From: Paraburkholderia megapolitana
GTDB taxonomy: Bacteria; Pseudomonadota; Gammaproteobacteria; Burkholderiales; Burkholderiaceae
Reading direction: 5' to 3'
Length of the DNA: 64,000 nt
Assembly (NCBI RefSeq): GCF_007556815.1
Contig: NZ_CP041745.1
Span: 682,001 to 746,000 of the forward strand
Part shown: positions 63,570 through 64,000 of the stretch, piece after piece
Layout: each line of letters opens with the position of its first letter
Numbering within the stretch: position 1 is the stretch's first letter
Program-made: the position numbers and the translations under genes
The notes under the pieces: generated by a model
The model's input: the letters and a program-made list of their open reading frames with translations, nothing else
Told to the model about the DNA's origin: nothing
Databases searched by the model: none

Positions 63570-64000
63570 TCAACCGAACAGATAACCCGAGCCGCGTATC
63601 GTGCGGATCATCGGGCGTTCGCCCGGCACATCGACCTTCTTGCGCAGACGCCCTACATGCACGTCGATCAGGTTCGTACCCGGATCGAAGCGGCAACCCC
63701 ATACCGCTTCGAAGATCATCGTGCGCGTCAGCACCTGGCCCGCATGACGCATCATGAATTCGAGCACGCGAAACTCGGTGGGCTGCAGATCGAGTTCGCG
63801 TTCGCGATAGGTGACCCGGCGACGCACGAGATCGAGTTCGAGCGAATCCTTGCGCAGCACGGTTTCGGTTTTCGTGCCGCGTGGGCGCCGTCGCAGCAGT
63901 ACTTCGACGCGCGCAAACATCTCGTCGGGTGAAAACGGTTTGGTCAGGTAATCGTCGCCGCCTGCGCGCAGCCCCTTGATGCGCTGATCGACATCGGACA
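63570..64000 (-). CDS. OmpR-family response regulator, C-terminal part
   Basis: The visible 142 residues cover the end of the receiver ([19 protein letters not shown], including the KP pair) and the full winged-helix domain ([39 protein letters not shown], then IRGSGYLFG). The N-terminus lies beyond the window edge. It resembles the regulator at 50 kb very closely in this part. It converges on the universal stress protein gene. Its kinase is expected outside the window. Confidence 0.93.
   Translation of the reverse strand, partial: SDVDQRIKGLRAGGDDYLTKPFSPDEMFARVEVLLRRRPRGTKTETVLRKDSLELDLVRRRVTYRERELDLQPTEFRVLEFMMRHAGQVLTRTMIFEAVWGCRFDPGTNLIDVHVGRLRKKVDVPGERPMIRTIRGSGYLFG

Overview
The window looks like chromosomal DNA of a GC-rich beta-proteobacterium of the Burkholderiaceae, most likely Paraburkholderia or a close relative. 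The evidence is the general codon use, three trimeric porins that begin QSSVTLYG after the signal peptide, DUF4148 secreted proteins, the ybgC-tolQRAB-pal-cpoB order, and a homogentisate pathway driven by an AAHS transporter. No rRNA, CRISPR array, insertion sequence or integrase was seen. There is one tRNA gene (tRNA-Lys, anticodon TTT).

Layout. 1-3.9 kb: tail of an NCS1 permease, an HU protein, OtsA, a membrane protein and a secreted protein. 4.1-6.0 kb: a porin and a glutathione peroxidase broken by a one-base frameshift. 6.1-11.5 kb: a sugar-type ABC importer (binding protein, duplicated ATPase, two permeases) with an SMP-30/lactonase-like gene. 11.7-15.8 kb: an uncharacterised SPFH cluster, a membrane protein ending in a ribosomal L7/L12-like domain, and an HAD hydrolase. 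16.1-17.9 kb: the CsgG / DUF4810 / DUF799 lipoprotein operon. 17.9-18.46 kb: a lower-GC non-coding stretch rich in inverted repeats. 18.46-20.1 kb: three unassigned genes. 20.2-26.8 kb: tRNA-Lys, the Tol-Pal envelope operon and a YdfG reductase. 27.3-29.0 kb: glyA-nrdR. 29.15-31.9 kb: type IV minor pilin genes. 31.9-33.3 kb: a YqjDE-like membrane-stress operon. 33.6-36.4 kb: a 1-Cys peroxiredoxin, then gcdH divergent from an IclR regulator across a perfect palindrome. 36.5-41.7 kb: a degenerate EAL protein divergent from an aromatic-acid transporter, hmgA and fahA, with twin 17-bp repeats between them. 41.7-49.8 kb: two MFS exporters, an enoyl-CoA hydratase homologue, a ParB-like orphan, a LysR regulator, a PLP aminotransferase and small secreted proteins. 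50.0-52.9 kb: a two-component system followed by a regulator with a degenerate receiver. 53.1-56.3 kb: two porins and small envelope proteins. 56.6-63.4 kb: an RND tripartite efflux operon and a tandem universal stress protein. 63.57 kb to the end: part of an OmpR-type regulator closely related to the one at 50 kb.

The strongest functional units are Tol-Pal (envelope integrity), the tyrosine/homogentisate branch (uptake, ring cleavage, hydrolysis), glutaryl-CoA oxidation with its probable repressor, and the RND pump. The least explained parts are the inverted-repeat-rich region at 17.9-18.46 kb upstream of a TTG-start secreted protein, the membrane-anchored L7/L12-like protein beside the SPFH pair, the pseudo-receiver regulator at 52.2 kb, and several palindromic operator candidates.
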